This document shows positions 58,761 to 64,000 of a DNA stretch of 64,000 nucleotides, one piece after another. The translations under genes were made by a program, and so were the position numbers. Under the pieces are notes generated by a model. The model did not search any database. It was not told the origin of the DNA and worked only from the letters and a program-made list of their open reading frames with translations. Source of the stretch: Ligustrum vulgare (lineage: Eukaryota; Streptophyta; Magnoliopsida; Lamiales; Oleaceae); NCBI GenBank assembly GCA_963555705.1, contig OY743169.1, positions 49,094,124 to 49,158,123 on the forward strand. The letters run 5' to 3'. Position 1 is the stretch's first letter. Each line of letters starts with the position of its first letter.

Positions 58761-59460
58761 CCAGTATTTTCTCCAATATTTTATAATCATTTTTCCGTCT
58801 GTTAGCTGGGAATCATCATTTGGCTCCGCAAGCTTAAGGCTCGGATTCAAAGTAAAGTCGATCTCCTACTCCCGTTTTCCCTCCCAGGCGAAAGTCAGGA
58901 TTATACTAGCATGTCTCTTTAGGCGGCACATTTAATATAAAGGGGGCTACTAACATCAGTTCCCAAGAAATATGGAAGGGGATGGGGGTGACATCTTGCC
59001 GCGCGTGGCACATACTGTGGTAACTGAATGGTTTTCTCCCTTCTTCCGATAGTTGGCGCTTTGATTAGCCCACCCCCAAGAGACGCAGGTTACCCATGTT
59101 AATCATGCGGCTCAAAGACCAAGGGTTTTGGTTTATTGGGTCCCCTATAAAGCCTCCTTCTTCTTAGAATGTTCGTAGTAACACTTTCGTAAGAAGTTCC
59201 AGTGCCTCTTCCTTTCTTGCAAGTCTTTCAATATCTCTTCAAGGGTTTACCACCCAGCAATCCGTTTCTACCGCTCAACACTCTCCATTGGCGTGTTCTT
59301 CACTCCGAGCATACAATCTTGAACGTCCATTTTTGAAGGTAAATTTCTTTTCCTTTGTATGTGCAAAACTTTTTCATTTCTAATCTTCGAGTGTGGGTTT
59401 GAAAATTTTTTTTTACATTTTGTTTTCCTTTTGGTGAGTCTAGCCCATTTTTAAGAATAA
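58761..59460. other. Spacer between LTR and antisense ORF
   Basis: No coding domain. Pyrimidine tracts on plus at about 58861-58885 and 59034-59050 could be the minus-strand polypurine tract, but neither adjoins a clear LTR end. Confidence 0.35.
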
Positions 59461-61900
59461 ATGGAAAGAGTTGAGGGAATGGGTTCACATGAACTGTTGA
59501 CAATGGCAATTCCTGTCAGAGGTTTCTGCCCATTGTCTTTATCGATTTTTAGTTCCCGCTTCTTTAGGGAGCAGATTAAGAGGAGGAATAGGAAATGCAG
59601 TGGTATAATTTATTTGGATGATCCTGACAGCGAAGAAAAGGAGAACCAAACTTACATGGCCCACTTATCCGCTGAAGAGGAATCTGAGCTGAGAGAACTC
59701 CGAAGCAAACGTGATAAAGATATGGGGAGAGAAGGAACAGCTGGCTCTTCTTCTGACCCACAGGATCTTGACTTAGGCGCAAGGGCCCCTTTTAGGGCGC
59801 ATAGAGAGGAAATGGGGTTATCTGAGGAGGAGATCGCGCAAGTCGAGGAATCGGTGGATTATGTGAATATGGTGTCGGGGTACCACGTGGACCCTGAACA
59901 AACCCGGATTCTTGGGAGAGTAGTGAGGTAGCATCTGAGATCCGAAGCATCGATTTGACGGGCACTCCTTCAAAGTTTAGATTGCCTGAGGAGGTCAAGT
60001 TGGTACGTCCGACGCCTTCCTGCCGACCCTGCAGTCCTCCGCCAAGTTATGTGGCAATTTGTTATGACGCTCTGTCATGCGGGATGAGGCTTCCACTCCA
60101 CCCCTTCTTCAGGGCATTACTTAGGAGTTACAACCTGTGCCCATATCAAGTGGCCCGAAACTTCTGGACACAAGCAGTTGGTACGTGGCTAGTGTGGCAA
60201 GAAGTCAATCCAGATTCTCCCATCTCCATAAACATCATCCACACCCTGTACACTTTAAAGAACTCCGCCAAGAGAGATAAGGATGTGAGGGACGACGTAA
60301 AAGATTGGTACTACTTATCTCCCCGAGGCTCCTATCCTCCCATCATTACTGGGCATCCCACCTCCATAAAAAACTGGAGGAGCCAGTGGTTCTGGGACAC
60401 AGCAGAGTGGCAAAACTCGCCCATTGACCCTACTCCTGAAATCACTGTTCCTCGAACTCTTTCCTCTCCGCGTGAGTTTTACTTTGTTTCATTCAGTTTA
60501 CCATCAACACCGCCATCATCTTGTGTTATGATTATTTGCTATTGTTATTTTTATATGAGTGTGCTATTCATGTTTCTCCTCTTCTGTTCGTAATATGTCG
60601 TATTTCCTTGCTTTGTTTATTATCTCAGGGCCTACCTTCCCATCTTTGCTCTCTGACGCGGACTTACCACTAGTGAGGCGTCTCTTTGCCTACAAAGGCA
60701 CCTTCCAGCAAGTTATCCAGCAAAATAAGCTGTTTGTCAAGCACGGTCTTATGCGAGCGATGGGAAAGTTGTGTTGAGCAGACATACACATTTGATTGTA
60801 TACATATACATATATATTTTTTCATATATCCCAGATTTTGACCTGTTAAGACTGATCAGTCCTATCCTTAGCAGTTTCCAGGGACTTCCCTAAAATCTCC
60901 TTGAAAGGGCTTATGGCTAAGAAGGTCCCTCCCCTCCTTCGTCACGGCAACGAGGTGGAAAAGAAACAGAAATCAATGTTGGCCACACTCATGGGGAGGC
61001 GGCTAAACAAGTTTTCGAGGTGCTTACTACAGATCTATAGGTTCCTTCCCCGCTCTGATGCTGCCACCCGCCTCGCTATCTATTGGCCCCCATCCTCCAG
61101 GCGTGATCGAAGGAGGCGATCCCCAAAGGCGCCTCTCTAAAGGGAAAGGAAAGAGGTCAGAAAGAGGAGGTCACAGAAGGGATAAGGTGACCAGGGAGGG
61201 CGCATCAAAAGGAATTTCTTCTGAGGACGTCATTGAGTCCACTTTAGAGGAAGAAATCCTCCCCCTGAAAAGGTTAAAGAGGGGTATAGAAGCCTCTTCC
61301 AAACTTCCTCCTCCGCTGGAGTTATTCGACCCAATTAAGGAGCCCGAGGTATTTGTTCCAGGCCTTCAATATGAAGTGACAGGCCGTGGCTGACGAGCTT
61401 GCAGGAATTAAAGCCAGCATCCTTCCCAGAGATGTGGAATTTGATTCCAGTCTCCTTGACTCCCCTGACTCTCCGCCCGCCAAAGCTACGCTAGCTACAA
61501 GTCAATTCTAGACGAAGGGCTAGTCTGCTTTCTCCTCAAGTGTCCCACCAACTCGGAAACTGCTAGCTGCTAAAGCCATGAATGTTAGGGCTCTGGCTTT
61601 AATTAATGAAGTGGAGTCTTCCGTTCTTGAGGCCCAACGGGACAAGAAGGAGGTCAAGACGGCACTTCGCCATGAGGACAAGATGCTGAAGGAAATTAAA
61701 GATCTCAAGGAGCATCTGTCCATTACTCTCAAAATAACTTAGGCATTTTCTAACATCCGCCATGTTTACCGATCAGTGGTTGATGCAACCCTTAATGTAA
61801 CTCACTTCAAATTTTCATTAAAATTACATGGAGACATTGTAATCATCGAAGAGGAATTTGATTTTATTGGAAATAGCGACGAAGGTGATCCGTGTTTCAG
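59461..61900 (+). pseudogene. Antisense extra ORF of a Tat element, Transposase_28 type
   Basis: ATG 59461. An acidic/charged N-terminus (to ~59905) is followed after a frameshift by DLTGTPSKFRLPEEVKL. Then comes the core YDALSCGMRLPLHPFFRALL, RSYNLCPYQVARNFWTQAVG, TWLVWQE, matching the 'putative gypsy-type transposon' (PF04195) family. An intron at 60472-60628 (GTGAGT...CTCAG) joins SPR to PTFPSLLSDADLPLVRRLF. Later parts (60900-61390, basic and Ser-rich; 61540-61740, coiled coil with EVESSVLEAQRDKKEVK) lie in shifted frames with stops at about 61518, 61527 and 61739. The function of this protein in Tat elements is unknown. It ends tail-to-tail with pol. Confidence 0.75.
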
Positions 61901-64000
61901 AGATTACACAAAGGTACCCCAGACAGGTCTTCGATCATGTACGTACCGGGTACCACCTCGGCAGTGACTTTGTAAGGGCCTTCCCAATTAGGACCTAAAG
62001 TCCCTACTCCTGGTTCTTGAGTAGAGGGAATGACCTTTTTTAGGACTAAATCCCCAATGTTAAAGTGCCAACCCTTTACCCTTTTGTTGTAGTAGCGGGC
62101 CATTTTTTCATGGTACCTGCTCATTACTATTTGAGAGTCACTCCGTTTTTCCAGGAGGAAATCCAGGTTTGTCCTCTGTGCTTCTCCGTTTCCCGCCTCG
62201 TCATAATGGATTAGACGAAGGGAAGGCACCCCAATTTCAATCAGACATACTGCCTCGGATCCATATGCCAGGGAGAAAGGCGTTTCACCAGTGGCAGTGT
62301 GTGAGGTGATCCGAAGTGCCCATAATACTTGTGGGAGCTCATCTGCTCGTGCGCCTTTTTTGGATTCCAAATTCCTCTTCACGGTGTTTTTTATGGTGTT
62401 GTTCACGGCTTCAACCTGCCCATTAGCTTGCGGATGACGCGGGGACGAAAATAATTTCTTAATTCCCAAATCGTCGCATAATTTATCAATGCTTCTATTT
62501 TTGAACTGTTTTACATTATCACTAACCAACGAGTGTGGTATTCCAAATCTGCATATAATATTCTTCCAGATGAACTTGGTGGTGTTGGCCTCGGTAATCC
62601 TCATTAGGGGTTCCGCCTCGACCCACTTGGTGAAGTACTTAATTGCCACTATTGCAAAACAATTGTTACCAGAACCTCTGGGCATATGACCAATAATATC
62701 AATCCCCCATTTCAAAAAAGGCCAAGGGCTAGTTACCACAGTCAATTTGTGATGCGGATGATGTGGTATGGTTGCATGCCTTTGACATTTATCGCACTTA
62801 CGGACGAAGTCATGAGAATCCTTTCGCATAGTCGGCCAAAAAAATCTTTGCTTGAGGGCTTTCCGAGCCAGTGATAATGCCCCAATGTGATTGCCGCATA
62901 TACCCTCATGGATTTCTTTCATTATATATTGTCCTTCCTCCGGCCCAACACATCGCAACAAAGGAGAGGTGTAGCTCCGTTTATAAAGCAGATCATCCAA
63001 GAGTACAAAATTCGCTGCATATCTTTGCAACCTCCAAGCTGCTTCCGGCTCGCTTGGTATTGTTTGATGCTTCAAGTATGCCTGTATAAGACTCATCCAA
63101 GACCTTTCTTCTTCTATTCCCAAAATTTTCGTTCCCGGCTCAATGGAAGAAACCGACAAATGCTCAACTGGAACCATATTGTGGAGCTCGGAATCATTAC
63201 TGCTTGCTAGCTTAGATAAAGCATCTGCATTGTAATTCTCAATTATGGGAATATGAAGTAACTCCATTTTTCCGAAGTGCACTGCTAAATCTTTCACTTT
63301 CTTCAAGTAAGCAACCATGGCGGGCTCTTTGGCAGAAAACTGTCCATTAAACTGGCTCACAACAAACTAAGAGTCACTATTTACCACTACAGACTTAATC
63401 TTTAGAACTTTCGTAAGTCTTAGTCCAGCTAATAGCACCTCGTATTCTGCAACATTGTTTGAGGCTTTAAGCCAAAACGGATCGCACTGTGCAGTTTTTA
63501 TCCTTCTGGACTCATTAGTAGTATCCTAGCCTAGGATCTTCCTTCAACCGAGGACCCGTCAATGAATAGTTTCCACTCACGGCTATCCTCCGAGTTATCA
63601 ATCATCTCTACCTCGGGCGGATGCGTGAACTCAACTATGAAATCTACTAATACTTGACCCTTTATGGCTGTCCGAGGCTCATAATATAGGTCGTATTGGC
63701 TGATTTCTATCGCCCACTTCATTAATCTCCTAGATACGTCTGGTTTCTGCAATACTTGCCTCATAGGAAAGTTCGTGAGAACATGTATGGAGTGCGACTG
63801 AAAGTAGGGCGGAGTTTGCGAGCCACTGAGATCAATGAGAGAGTAAGTTTTTCCATATCAGGGTAATGTGTTTCTGCATCTAGCATGACTTTGTTTACAT
63901 AATACACTAGGAACTGATTCCCATCCTCCTCTCTGATCAATATTGAGCTAACTGCCTCTTTTGATACGGCTAAGTACAGATAGAGTGGTTCTCCAGCCTT
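61897..64000 (-). pseudogene. Ty3/Tat pol: RT end, RNase H and integrase
   Basis: From the window edge leftwards: RT/RNase H connection (LAVSKEAVSSILIREEDGN..., ARKLRP), a one-base deletion near 63806, then MRQVLQKPDVSRRLMKWA and RNase H with its acidic residues in LFIDGSS, VAEYEVLLAGL, NSDS and NYNADALSKLA. A TAG at 63531-63533, a frameshift near 63495 and a TAG at 63367-63369 break this domain. The 487-codon frame 63360-61897 is open through integrase: HHCC finger (EIHEGICGNH...CDKCQ), then catalytic D in WGIDIIG, D in VSDNVKQF (usually SDNGxxF) and E in NGQVEAVN. The C-terminal GPYKVTAEVVPGTYMIEDLSG is typical, but the usual PHPWN end is lost. Confidence 0.88.

Larger units (their letters stand above)
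57935..64000 (-). mobile_element. Tat-lineage Ty3 element with antisense extra ORF (runs off the window)
   Basis: Pol (RT end, RNase H, integrase) reads minus from 64000 to ~61905. Between pol and a probable 3' LTR (near 57935-58760) lies a plus-strand ORF of Transposase_28 type. This arrangement, an extra antisense ORF in the 3' region, is known for the Tat lineage. Stops and frameshifts in both show decay. The 5' LTR and gag lie to the right of the window. Confidence 0.75.

Overview
The window is nuclear DNA of a flowering plant, probably a eudicot. It is AT-rich, its one complete host-type gene has twelve exons with GT/AG introns, and most of the rest is layered plant transposons. No rRNA, tRNA, CRISPR or prokaryotic operon structure was seen.

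Host gene: a complete terpene synthase of the TPS-e/f type, most like (E,E)-geranyllinalool synthase, lies on the minus strand (10998 down to 5872). Its twelve exons join without a frameshift into 832 codons. It keeps the class I motifs DDFYD and NDxxSxxxE, has no evident plastid transit peptide, and has a TATA box about 95 bp upstream.

1-5.2 kb holds transposon debris: a truncated LTR, a 473-bp fold-back element with a 5-bp target duplication, a degenerate copia gag, a copia RNase H scrap and a CACTA-type end.

11.6-18.0 kb is a young non-autonomous copia-type LTR element. Its 208-bp LTRs look identical and its target duplication CAAAT is perfect. It has no gag-pol. On its antisense strand it carries an intact, intronless LOG-type cytokinin-activating enzyme ORF and a second unidentified 181-codon ORF. 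Both sides of these ORFs contain many small hairpins with changing stems but a nearly constant TTCTG/TTCAG/TTCTA loop.

18.8-21.4 kb is a solo LTR containing a hAT element and a TA/TG microsatellite. 21.6-39.7 kb reads as two nested Helitrons on the minus strand. Together they carry exon scraps of host genes (LRR protein, CAND1, beta-tubulin and several not identified), a second solo LTR and a recent 1,154-bp tandem duplication.

41.3-45.7 kb is a decayed Ty3-type element keeping only gag debris, with another hAT inside. 46.7-57.9 kb is a decayed CACTA (En/Spm) transposon with TNP2-like and Ptta-like coding, split by a small LTR element with a perfect target duplication. From about 57.9 kb to the window end is a Tat-lineage Ty3 element on the minus strand with the extra antisense ORF (Transposase_28 type) known in that lineage.
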